A DNA stretch of 64,000 nucleotides from Pseudomonadota bacterium. Its GTDB lineage: Bacteria; Pseudomonadota; Alphaproteobacteria; Acetobacterales; Acetobacteraceae. Made by a program: the position numbers and the translations under genes. This document shows, in pieces, positions 9,871 to 18,439 of the stretch. The notes under the pieces were generated by a model, which was not told where the DNA came from, searched no databases, and saw nothing but the letters and a program-made list of their open reading frames with translations. Where the stretch lies: positions 33,795 to 97,794 of the forward strand of contig JAKAEC010000002.1 in NCBI GenBank assembly GCA_021818425.1, given 5' to 3'. How positions within the stretch are numbered: the first letter of the stretch is position 1; every line of letters starts with the position of its first letter.

Positions 9871-10917
9871 TTAGGGGCGGGTTTCATGATAATGGCGCGC
9901 GGGCTGTTGCGGAGCGGTATTTGGTTCGTCGCGGTTCGTTGCTGCCGCCAGCAGAAAGCGCCGGTTGGTGAGGAACCAAAAGCCGAAGAGCAGGTTTTCC
10001 AATACCGTGCGGCGGCGGAAACGTTGGCAGCGTAAGGCTGAGAGGCGGCTGGTGAGCCCGCCATAAAGCCCGTTGCGCACTAGCGCCAAATCCCGCTGTG
10101 TCTCGGGAGTCAACCTTGCTGCTTGGGCAGCTAGGGCGTCGGCGTGGCGCTGCATCATGGTCATGTACACTGCCGGGCCACGCCGGATGGCGGCCAAGGC
10201 CCGCGCGTAAAATGGTTGGGCGCGGCCGATCAAATTTCCTTTGTGCAATCGGTACAGAACCTGCGGCCGATCATCGAATATAATTCTGCCACCGCAGGCG
10301 GAGACAATAATGTAACTCCACCAGTCATGCACTGTGCCGTCCGGCTCGCCGGAGGTGGCGACAAGGGCGGCGGCGGAAGCATTCATCACCAGGGTGTTGC
10401 CGTTGGCGATGTTCTGGGTGAGGCACGCGGGGAACCCGGCGAGGTGGCTGTGATGCGCCGAGAGCTTTGCACCGCGCAGTGCACCGTCCACCAGATATTG
10501 CCGTGCGCAGTACAGGGCAGGGGCTTCTCCCGCGGGCGTCAGTAATTCCAGAGCGCACTGCAGCTTTTCGGGGAGCCATACATCGTCTTGGTCGGCAAAG
10601 GCCACAGCCATGGCGCCGATGCTCTCTCTCAGCAAGGTCAGGAAGCTGGCGACAACCCCTAGATGCGGCCCGGAAGATGGCGACTCAACGCAGCGATCAG
10701 GTCCGACCCGAAGAGCAAATTCGCGCATGATATGTACCGTGCTATCGGTCGATCCGTCGTCGCGCCAATGCAGCACCCAGCGTTCATGGGTTTGCGCCAG
10801 GAAACTGTTCAACTGGGCAGGCAGAAATGTTTCCCCGTTGAAGGTGGAGAGCAGGATCGCGACACCTGTGTCTGATGCCCGATTGGTAGGCGAAGCTGTG
10901 CATGCATACATATGCAA
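9871..10917 (-). CDS. family 2 glycosyltransferase, rhamnosyltransferase-like
   Basis: The 348-residue protein carries the GT2 fold from about residue 18: AILLSTFNGETFLPAQLNS, then RDDGSTDST, and FADQDDVW as the DxD metal site. The FNG..FL..QL.S pattern plus ADQDDVW is typical of glycosyltransferases that add rhamnose to O-antigen (for example RfbF/RgpA-like proteins). Rhamnose transfer is an inference, supported by the dTDP-rhamnose genes that begin 270 bases upstream on the same strand. The AT-rich gap between this gene and rfbD (10918-11190) shows no gene. Confidence 0.82.
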   Translation of the reverse strand: MHMYACTASPTNRASDTGVAILLSTFNGETFLPAQLNSFLAQTHERWVLHWRDDGSTDSTVHIMREFALRVGPDRCVESPSSGPHLGVVASFLTLLRESIGAMAVAFADQDDVWLPEKLQCALELLTPAGEAPALYCARQYLVDGALRGAKLSAHHSHLAGFPACLTQNIANGNTLVMNASAAALVATSGEPDGTVHDWWSYIIVSACGGRIIFDDRPQVLYRLHKGNLIGRAQPFYARALAAIRRGPAVYMTMMQRHADALAAQAARLTPETQRDLALVRNGLYGGLTSRLSALRCQRFRRRTVLENLLFGFWFLTNRRFLLAAATNRDEPNTAPQQPARHYHETRP

Positions 10918-11190
10918 ACTAATAATAAAATACTTGCGAAGTAACAGTGTCAGTTTTTGTTGATGGTTAATTTTTCTTTTTGAAGGAATAAAAGATCGAT
11001 GTGCACAAAAGGAGCTTTATTGCCAAAGGGGGCGTGAAAGCGTGCTGCTGATGAGAGGCATTTGGCGTAAATTTTTATTAGAAACCGGATGTTTTTGTTC
11101 ATTCAGAGGGTTGAGGCATAAGTTGACCCTATTTGGGATGCAGAAGACAATTCTGATATTTACGTGTCCATAAATCGGGACAGATAGATA

Positions 11191-12093
11191 TTATTGCATT
11201 TTTGCCGTCTCGTCTTGTGTCATTAAATTCGCGATGATGTCGGGTAGCGCGCTCTTCCATTCAGGTAGTCTTACTCCGAATACCCGGGCGAGCTTGCCGC
11301 TATCCAGCCGCGAATCGGGCGGGCGGCGTGTAGGGGTTGGCCAGTCGGCTGTGGCGATGGGCTGTAACTGCGGTGCCGGATAACCATGCTTTGCCGCTTC
11401 CTCGAAAATGGCGACGGCAAAGTCATGCCAAGTGGTCTCGCCGCGGCTGGTGGCATGGAAGATGCCTCGATATTCTGGTTGCCAGCCCGTGGTCCTGATT
11501 TTATCTATGATGGCAAGAATGGCGTCCGCCAGATCGCCTGCCGCGGTGGGTGTGCCCCGCTGGTCCGCGACCACGCGTAAAATGTGCATCTTGCGTCCGG
11601 CGTTGATCATGGTACGGGCGAAATTCTTGCCCCAGGCCGAATAGACCCAGGCAGTACGCAGGATGATGGCTTTCGCATTGGTGGCAAGAATCGCTGCCTC
11701 ACCGTCGCGCTTGGTCGTGCCGTATACGCCGGTGGGGCCGGTGGGGTCAGTTTCTAGGTAGGGCGCGCCTTTATTGCCGTCGAACACGTAATCGGTTGAG
11801 ACATGGATAAAAGGGACATCGGCGGCCTCGCATAATTTTGCCAACGCTAGCGGACCGGTATGGTTGCCGGCTTTGGCCGCCTTCAGGTCGGTCTCTGCCT
11901 TGTCTACCGCGGTGTAGGCGGCGGCATTGATGACGAGGCTGGGCTTTGTGGCTTCGAAACAGGTGACGATTGTTTCTGGCTTTTCAAAGTCGAAGCCAGG
12001 GCGTCCCGCCGCGGTGAAGGTTTCGTCGCGCACGCTGAGGCGGTGCGCAAGCGCGTTTCCCAATTGTCCGGAGGTCCCAATGACAAGGATCAT
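11191..12093 (-). CDS. rfbD: dTDP-4-dehydrorhamnose reductase
   Basis: Last step of dTDP-L-rhamnose synthesis: NAD(P)H-dependent reduction of the 4-keto group. The 300-residue protein begins MILVIGTSGQLG, the Rossmann glycine loop, and has the catalytic YGTTKRDGE (YxxxK) and the STDYVFDG signature. ATG at 12093 is chosen over the slightly longer frame because it overlaps the rfbC stop as ATGA, a usual coupling arrangement. Fourth gene of the rfbBACD operon. Confidence 0.96.
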   Translation of the reverse strand: MILVIGTSGQLGNALAHRLSVRDETFTAAGRPGFDFEKPETIVTCFEATKPSLVINAAAYTAVDKAETDLKAAKAGNHTGPLALAKLCEAADVPFIHVSTDYVFDGNKGAPYLETDPTGPTGVYGTTKRDGEAAILATNAKAIILRTAWVYSAWGKNFARTMINAGRKMHILRVVADQRGTPTAAGDLADAILAIIDKIRTTGWQPEYRGIFHATSRGETTWHDFAVAIFEEAAKHGYPAPQLQPIATADWPTPTRRPPDSRLDSGKLARVFGVRLPEWKSALPDIIANLMTQDETAKMQ

Positions 12094-12650
12094 GCGTAGG
12101 TGAACCACTGGTCTGCCGGATTGAAGAGGGGAGCAGATTGATCCTTGTCCGAAAGCAGCGCCTCGCCGGGTGCCAGTGGCCAGGGCAGGGCGAGGATCGG
12201 GTCGTTCCAGCGCACAGCTCGTTCACATTCTTTGCTATAATTTCCAGTAACTTTATAGATCACCTCAGTGTCGGGTAGGAGCGTACAGAAGCCGTGCAAG
12301 AAGCCGCCGGGAATCCAGAGCTGCGCCCAGTTCTCGGCCGAAAGCTCGGCGGCCACCCATTTACCGAAGCTGGGTGACCCCTGGCGGATATCTACCGCCA
12401 CGTCCCAGATGGCGCCCTTGATAACGCGCACAAGCTTGCCTTGCACATGCGGTGCGACCTGGCAATGCAGGCCACGAATAGTGCCCTTCTGCGTGGAGAG
12501 ACTGTGGTTGTCCTGCACGAAATGCTCATCCAAACCCCGTGCCTTTAATCCAGCCGCACTCCAGGTCTCCGAGAAAAAGCCCCGGCTGTCGGCGAATTTG
12601 GGCGGGGTGATGCGTTTCACCTCGGGAATAGCAAGAGGCTCGACCTGCAT
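12090..12650 (-). CDS. rfbC: dTDP-4-dehydrorhamnose 3,5-epimerase
   Basis: A 186-residue cupin enzyme that epimerises C3 and C5 of dTDP-4-keto-6-deoxyglucose. Conserved family blocks include FSETW near the N-terminus, the QDNHSLS segment with the RGLHCQ histidine region, and PGGFLHGFCTL. The length matches the family. The start ATG shares one base with the rfbA stop (TGATG), and the stop overlaps rfbD. Confidence 0.96.
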   Translation of the reverse strand: MQVEPLAIPEVKRITPPKFADSRGFFSETWSAAGLKARGLDEHFVQDNHSLSTQKGTIRGLHCQVAPHVQGKLVRVIKGAIWDVAVDIRQGSPSFGKWVAAELSAENWAQLWIPGGFLHGFCTLLPDTEVIYKVTGNYSKECERAVRWNDPILALPWPLAPGEALLSDKDQSAPLFNPADQWFTYA

Positions 12651-13531
12651 CAGTGATGCACCCCGTCGGCAATGTTTTGCAGAATCCGGCCAAGCTCGGT
12701 CTTAGAAATCAGCTTGGCTCTCTCACGCAGCTGCGCATTGTCGATGAAGCCCATGCGAAAGGCTACCTCCTCAGGGCAACCAACAAGATTGCCTTGCCGG
12801 TCCTGGATGGTTTGCACGAAATTGGCAGACTGCAACAGGCTATCCGGCGTGCCCGCATCAAGCCACGCGGTGCCACGCCCCAGTCGCTCCACTCTCAACG
12901 TGCCTTCCTGCAGGTAGATGTTGTTGAGATCGGTGATCTCCAACTCGCCGCGCCTGGAGGGTTTCACCTGCCGGGCAAACTCGGTCACGCGCTTGTCGTA
13001 GAAATAAAGGCCGGTGACAGCCCAGTTAGAAGCCGGGTTGGCAGGCTTCTCGACAATATCAATGGCCTTGCCATCTATGTCGAATGAAACAACGCCGTAA
13101 CGCTCTGGGTCGCGCACCTGGTAGGCAAATACTGTTGCCCCTTCTGTTCGGGTGCCAGCGGCACGCAGCATGGTGGAAAGATGGTCGCCATGAATGAGGT
13201 TATCGCCCAGGGCCAGCGCGCAGGCTTCACCGTCGATCCATTCTTCGCCGATGAGGAAGGCTTGCGCGAGCCCGTCGGGGCTGGGTTGCTCGGCATAGGC
13301 GATACGGACGCCGAGATGCGAGCCATCATGGAACAGGCGTTGGAATTGCGGCAGGTCCTGAGGGGTAGAGATGATCAGCACTTCCCGGATGCCCGCCAGC
13401 ATAAGCGTGCAGAGCGGATAGTAGATCATCGGCTTGTCGTAGACAGGCAAAAGTTGCTTGGAGCTGGCCTGGGTGATGGGGTGTAGGCGCGTGCCAGAGC
13501 CGCCGGCCAGAATGATGCCCTTGGTGATCAC
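12650..13531 (-). CDS. rfbA: glucose-1-phosphate thymidylyltransferase
   Basis: First step of the pathway: dTTP plus glucose 1-phosphate to dTDP-glucose. [15 protein letters not shown] is the nucleotide-binding signature, and [15 protein letters not shown] marks the sugar site. A GTG start at 13531 is preferred: it places KGIILAGG at the usual distance from the N-terminus and overlaps the rfbB stop as GTGA. The longer frame (to 13588) would add about 19 residues that lie within rfbB and are not family-like. The predicted product is 293 residues, normal for RfbA/RmlA. Confidence 0.96.
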   Translation of the reverse strand: MITKGIILAGGSGTRLHPITQASSKQLLPVYDKPMIYYPLCTLMLAGIREVLIISTPQDLPQFQRLFHDGSHLGVRIAYAEQPSPDGLAQAFLIGEEWIDGEACALALGDNLIHGDHLSTMLRAAGTRTEGATVFAYQVRDPERYGVVSFDIDGKAIDIVEKPANPASNWAVTGLYFYDKRVTEFARQVKPSRRGELEITDLNNIYLQEGTLRVERLGRGTAWLDAGTPDSLLQSANFVQTIQDRQGNLVGCPEEVAFRMGFIDNAQLRERAKLISKTELGRILQNIADGVHH

Positions 13532-14583
13532 GCGGCGGCCCCTAAGCGTTGGCCGGAATATGTTTTGGAACGGATGCCCTCCCACCATGGGCGGTTCTCC
13601 AGATACCAGCCGATGGTGGCGGTCAGACCGCGTTCAAAATCATGCGCAGCCTTCCAGCCCAGTGCGGTCTCCGCGCTGGTAGGGTCGATCTCGTAGCGAT
13701 GGTCATGGCCAGGTCGGTCAGTAACATAAGTGATGAGGCGCTCGCGCGCCCCGTTGGGGCTAGGAAGCTTCTGGTCCAGAATGGCGCAAATAGTCTTCAC
13801 CACGTCAATATTTCGCCTGGGCTGGTTGGCGCCAATGCAATAGGTTTTGCCGGGTACACCGTGAGTGACGACCTTCAGGAGCGCCTCGGCATGGTCGTCC
13901 ACGAACAGCCAGTCTCGTATGTTCACGCCCATACCATAAACCGGCAGCGGCTTTTCTTCGATTGCGTTCAGCGTAACCAGTGGAATCAACTTTTCCGGAA
14001 ACTGCCACTTACCATAATTGTTGGTCGTGTTTGAGACGATCACGGGAAGCCCATAAGTATGCATCCAGGCGCGCGCTAGATGGTCGGAAGCCGCCTTGGA
14101 GGAGGAATACGGGCTACGTGGGTCGTAGGGCGTATGCTCATTGAAGGGCGGATCGTTATCTTCCAACGTACCAAATACTTCGTCAGTGGAAACGTGGTGA
14201 AACCGGAAGCGCTCCTTCTTCTCGCCCGAGAGCGTCGCAAAATATTCCCGCGCCGCTTCCAGCATCACGAAAGTGCCAGTAACATTCGTGTGCACGAAGG
14301 TAGCCGGGCCGTCGATGGAGCGGTCCACATGGCTCTCCGCAGCTAGATGCATCACCACATCCGGCTGATGTTCAGCAAAGGCGGCACGAATGCGGGCGCC
14401 ATCGCAGATGTCCTGCTTCAGTAGCGTGTGGTTCTGGTGAGTGAGCGTATCCTCCAGTGCATCCTCAGAGGCGGCATATGTCATCTTGTCGATATTGACG
14501 ATCTGATGCCCGTCCCGGCGGATCGCCCGCCTGACAACCGCCGAACCAATAAAACCACAGCCGCCGGTTAACAGGATTTTCAT
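13528..14583 (-). CDS. rfbB: dTDP-glucose 4,6-dehydratase
   Basis: Second step of dTDP-rhamnose synthesis, an NAD-dependent extended SDR. The 351-residue protein starts [14 protein letters not shown], has the STDEVFG segment, and the catalytic YSSSKAASD (YxxxK) near residue 160. ATG at 14583 is chosen because the family signature begins directly after it and a GGAG-like site lies upstream; the frame stays open to 14625 without family sequence. First gene of the operon in the order B-A-C-D, with every downstream junction overlapping. The large glycosyltransferase gene ends 42 bases upstream. Confidence 0.96.
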   Translation of the reverse strand: MKILLTGGCGFIGSAVVRRAIRRDGHQIVNIDKMTYAASEDALEDTLTHQNHTLLKQDICDGARIRAAFAEHQPDVVMHLAAESHVDRSIDGPATFVHTNVTGTFVMLEAAREYFATLSGEKKERFRFHHVSTDEVFGTLEDNDPPFNEHTPYDPRSPYSSSKAASDHLARAWMHTYGLPVIVSNTTNNYGKWQFPEKLIPLVTLNAIEEKPLPVYGMGVNIRDWLFVDDHAEALLKVVTHGVPGKTYCIGANQPRRNIDVVKTICAILDQKLPSPNGARERLITYVTDRPGHDHRYEIDPTSAETALGWKAAHDFERGLTATIGWYLENRPWWEGIRSKTYSGQRLGAAA

Positions 14584-14625
14584 GGGTGCTCCATTTGTCT
14601 CATCAAGGGTCCAAGAGTAGTACAA

Positions 14626-17600
14626 TCAGACCTTTTTGCGTCTGGCAACAGGGGCCGGGGCTTTCATTTTCGCGCTCGCGAACTGGCGGGAAAGTCGCGC
14701 CAGATAGGCTGATTGATCTCCTATGGTCGCCTCATCCAGCGCCAGCAAATCCGCCGCGGTGGCGTGGAGGCGCTTGATTTCTTCCAGATGCGCCTTCGGC
14801 TCTAGTGTAGCGGTCACGCCGGCTGCATGCCGCCTGTGGGTGTTGAGCGGTTCCGCGATATAAACCACCTCGCCATCATTGCTGGTTAGCAGTTGCAGGT
14901 ATAACCGCCAATCGCCGGCCAGCTTCCATTCTTCCAGGTCAGGCACGGCGTCTAGGGCCTTCAGCAGTGCCTCGCGCCGCCATAGCACGGCGCTGACATT
15001 GGGGATGAGGTTGCGCACGCCAAGGAAGCGCCTTGCGAATTCCCGAGCTCCCCAACTGCCCGAGGCGGCCAGCGTGCGCACGCCGGATTGGAAATAATAG
15101 TTCTGGTAGTTGGGCATGGTTTCTCGATCGGCTTCATCCACGGCGCGGCTGTCGGAAAAGGCCAGCAGGGCGGTCTCGCTGCGTTCCAGTGCCGTCACCA
15201 GTTGGGCAAGAAAGGTGGGGCTGGAGGAATCATCTGCCTCGCACAGCCAGACATAATCACCCGTCGCCGCCTGCGCCGCGCGGCGCCATTGCGCGAAAAC
15301 TGAGCCGGAATTCTTTTCATTCACCAGGATGTTGATCTCCCGACCCGCCTGGGAAGCGGCTTGTGTTGCCACCTCAAGGCTTGCATCGTCGGAGGCGTCA
15401 TCCAGAAGTACGATCTCCCGCAGCGGGTAAGTTTGTACGAAAATGCTGGCTAGGCGTTCTGGTAGGTGGGCGGCGTAATTATAGTTTAGTACCATGGCGC
15501 TGATGTGTTTCAGGCCAGGAATGGCAAGGTGCAGAAGTCTTTCAGTGTACTGCGAGAAATCAAACCGCGCCTCCGCCATTTTCATGATTCGGGAGCGTGC
15601 TGTCTTTAGGGTCTTATGGTCCAACAACGCTTCCAGCCCGGCTTGGTAGCTGTCCAAATCCGCCTGCGGGGCAACAAAGCCTGCCCGCTCAGTTCGCAGC
15701 ACTTCTGGTATACCGCCCGTTTCGTCAAAAGCTACGCATGGCATGCCGCACGCAAATGCCTCAATTGCTACAGTTGGCAATGGGTCTTCGCGGGATGTTA
15801 AGGCGAGCACGTCAGAGGCCGAGAAATAATCTGCCATTTTGTCGGTGAAGGGGATGTGCCTGAAAACGCCTCGCTCACACAGCATTCCCATTTCAGGCTC
15901 GAGATATGTTTGCAGTTTGAGGTCAATGTTGCCAACCCAAAGAAATTGCACATCCTTGCGTTTGACGGAGATCCGCCGTGCCAGTTGTAGAAATAGGTCA
16001 AACCCCTTGCGGATATCCGCGAAGCCGGCGCCCAGAATTACGAAATCCGTCTCGCCCACGCCCAGCTCGGCACGGATACGTGCGCGCGCTAGGGGATCGA
16101 AGCTGACTCGCTGGTAATTGCCCTGGGGCAGTATCACTTGGTTACCGCCGTCCAGTCCCACAGTGGAGCAGAATTTTTCTGCGACGTAAGCGGAAGAGAA
16201 AACGAGCTTCCGCGCCGCTGTTCCACCGATCCGTGCTTGGATTTCGAGGTTGTATTCCTTCAGTAGTTGCGGCATCTCGTGGATTAGCAGCACACATCCG
16301 ATGTTACGCTGCTCTGTCCAGGGTACTACTCGGGCCGACGCGGCGGAATTGACGATAGCGTGTCGCAATCCTAGACGTTGGTATTGGTCCAGCCGGTTAC
16401 AGATAACAGATTTGTCACAAGCGATTGCGACATCTGCAACCTCACAATACTGCGCCAGCAGCGGTCCGACGCCGAGCAGAAGGAGGTGGACCTTCAACCC
16501 CCATTGGCGCTTGAGCTTCTGGGCGATGTGCAGCAGCAGAATTTGCGCACCATGGGGGTGAGCGTCGTGTCCTATGAGCAAGATGCCTGCGGTAATGCCC
16601 GAAGCGTACTGTTCACACACCGCCCGCCCGGTGGCATTCAGGAAGGCAGCGCCGGCGTGGGTGTCCGGCTCCAGGAATGCACCTTCGGCCCATTCGTTCC
16701 AGGCATTCACGCATATTATCTGCTGGCCGTAGAACGGATGATCCGCCGTGTAGCGGATGAGCTTTTCCAGCCAATCCTGGTATTTCGCCGGGCTGACGTT
16801 ATGGAGTACGAGCCCCTTGCCTTCGCGGCGAGGGTCGTTGTCCCAGCCGGGCACGATGGTTTTGATCAACTGATAATCTGGTACCGGGAGGGCGAGGGAG
16901 GTTCGTGCCAGCGCCTCGTAATCATGGACGGTGGCAGAGAAATCGGGATCCAGCAGGCTCAGAGTATCGTTGATTCGCGGTGTCGACTGGCTGAGCTTAT
17001 GTGGCGGGAACTCTACCGCGCCGTCCAGTCCGTAAGGAGTGGGATCGTAATCTTCCCCCATGCTCTGTGCCATTACGATCAGCGGTCGTTCGCCGTGGTT
17101 TTGCTCAAACAATTTGCGCCATTTTCGTAGCCGCGTTGCGGCATTGGGGATCAGTTGGACGCGGTAGATCATCAAGAGCGGGCGGTTTTTCACACGTATG
17201 TAGCGGGAATCTTCGAATAGCCTAGCGAAGCCCGCGACCAGAGCGTCGTCGTCGGTCTCTAGGTATTCTTGGGCAATGAGTACCTCGCGTTCTAGGCCGT
17301 CCCAGCGGCGGGTCCAGTTTTCATTTGCCCACATAGTGCAGAAGCCAAAATCCAACGACTTGTTCGTCAGGAACTGCTCTAGCGGCTTTTCTAGAAGTCG
17401 GTGGCCGTTGAACCAGTAATAGTAGAAGACGAAGCCGGAAAGACCGGCGCCTTTAGCCATCTCCACTTGACGCTTAAGGGTTTCGGGGTCGTCCAGCGAG
17501 TAATGACCCAGGTCACGCGGAATTCGAGGCTGCACATGGCCAACAAAGCGCGGCATGGCGCGCCCGAGGTTGGTCCAGTCCGTAAAGCCTTTGCCCCACC

Positions 17601-18375
17601 AAGCATCATTCTCCTCCACCCGGTGGAACTGAGGCAGGTAATAAGCGAGAACTATCGCCTTGCGGATGGCGTGCGGTGGTGGCGGGTTAAATTCCTCGAA
17701 GAACGTGGCTGGCCGGGTGGAGCGGCGTATGGCGGTGGGGATCAACCCTTCCTGTTCCGGACGTTGAGGCAGGAACATGCCGCTTTCTATATTTGCGAGG
17801 TAATGCAGGAGCGGGTTCTGCCCTTTTAAATATTTCTTGTAGCGGCCCAGATAGAACTTGATGTCGAACTCCGGTGAGGGGTCACGTTCTTCCTGAGCCC
17901 CGAAAGCCAGGAAATGTTCGAAGGGGTCTGCACCGCTTTCGGCTACGTCTTGGTACTGGTCTAGATACCAAGCCGCATCGAACACTGGCACGGGATTCAC
18001 TTGGCCGGAGTGGCGACGCTTGAGAAAGTGTGCGAGGCAGGATGCTGGTGGCGGCAAGTTATAGGTTTGACGGTACCAAGAAGTGAAGAAATAAGGGCAG
18101 GGGTCGCGTCCCTCTGCCTCGCCAGCGGTTATGAAGTGCAGCAATGCATTGACGCCGTTTTCGGCGACATCCGGATAGCGGGTTAAATACCATTGCGGAT
18201 GGAAATAGGGATTGGGGCATGCGCCTTCCCTCCAGCCAATGCGGCAGAAATGGGTAAGCGCGCTGGCGGTCTCAGTGGCCGCTTGTGGGTGCTGGGTGAG
18301 GTACCACTCTGGCAGGAACAAGCCGCTTTTTTGGATAATGTCGATTTCAGACTGAATCTGTTTGCTCACACGCAT
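14626..18375 (-). CDS. three-module glycosyltransferase: WYL-repeat region, WbsX (GH99-like), GT4, GT2
   Basis: The 1249-residue protein combines several surface-glycan modules. Residues 18-215 hold about five repeats of roughly 40 residues built on F-x-WYL-x-x-Y-x-DVA-x-x-G. From about 238 a WbsX domain follows (VLAYYLPQFH, then GFTDWTN, then VNAWNEWAEG near 554). From about 595 to 945 a GT4-type transferase is seen, with LTSREDPLPTVAIEAFACG near 850. From about 953 to the end is a GT2 domain (MVLNYNYAAHL, DDASDD, WLCEADDSS). A cytoplasmic enzyme adding several sugars to an O-chain or exopolysaccharide is likely. The GGAGG site sits unusually close (about 2-3 bases) to the ATG. It is directly upstream of rfbB and probably co-transcribed. 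Confidence 0.88.
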   Translation of the reverse strand: MRVSKQIQSEIDIIQKSGLFLPEWYLTQHPQAATETASALTHFCRIGWREGACPNPYFHPQWYLTRYPDVAENGVNALLHFITAGEAEGRDPCPYFFTSWYRQTYNLPPPASCLAHFLKRRHSGQVNPVPVFDAAWYLDQYQDVAESGADPFEHFLAFGAQEERDPSPEFDIKFYLGRYKKYLKGQNPLLHYLANIESGMFLPQRPEQEGLIPTAIRRSTRPATFFEEFNPPPPHAIRKAIVLAYYLPQFHRVEENDAWWGKGFTDWTNLGRAMPRFVGHVQPRIPRDLGHYSLDDPETLKRQVEMAKGAGLSGFVFYYYWFNGHRLLEKPLEQFLTNKSLDFGFCTMWANENWTRRWDGLEREVLIAQEYLETDDDALVAGFARLFEDSRYIRVKNRPLLMIYRVQLIPNAATRLRKWRKLFEQNHGERPLIVMAQSMGEDYDPTPYGLDGAVEFPPHKLSQSTPRINDTLSLLDPDFSATVHDYEALARTSLALPVPDYQLIKTIVPGWDNDPRREGKGLVLHNVSPAKYQDWLEKLIRYTADHPFYGQQIICVNAWNEWAEGAFLEPDTHAGAAFLNATGRAVCEQYASGITAGILLIGHDAHPHGAQILLLHIAQKLKRQWGLKVHLLLLGVGPLLAQYCEVADVAIACDKSVICNRLDQYQRLGLRHAIVNSAASARVVPWTEQRNIGCVLLIHEMPQLLKEYNLEIQARIGGTAARKLVFSSAYVAEKFCSTVGLDGGNQVILPQGNYQRVSFDPLARARIRAELGVGETDFVILGAGFADIRKGFDLFLQLARRISVKRKDVQFLWVGNIDLKLQTYLEPEMGMLCERGVFRHIPFTDKMADYFSASDVLALTSREDPLPTVAIEAFACGMPCVAFDETGGIPEVLRTERAGFVAPQADLDSYQAGLEALLDHKTLKTARSRIMKMAEARFDFSQYTERLLHLAIPGLKHISAMVLNYNYAAHLPERLASIFVQTYPLREIVLLDDASDDASLEVATQAASQAGREINILVNEKNSGSVFAQWRRAAQAATGDYVWLCEADDSSSPTFLAQLVTALERSETALLAFSDSRAVDEADRETMPNYQNYYFQSGVRTLAASGSWGAREFARRFLGVRNLIPNVSAVLWRREALLKALDAVPDLEEWKLAGDWRLYLQLLTSNDGEVVYIAEPLNTHRRHAAGVTATLEPKAHLEEIKRLHATAADLLALDEATIGDQSAYLARLSRQFASAKMKAPAPVARRKKV

Positions 18376-18439
18376 TGCCTCCGTGAAGGCGCATCATGCC
18401 CGCTGAACGTGGGGCTGTCGATGCTTGGTCCGCGTAGCC

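Noticed and set aside
16378..17130. A 250-codon plus-strand frame inside the large glycosyltransferase gene
   Set aside because: It is antisense to the conserved WbsX domain and has no domain of its own.
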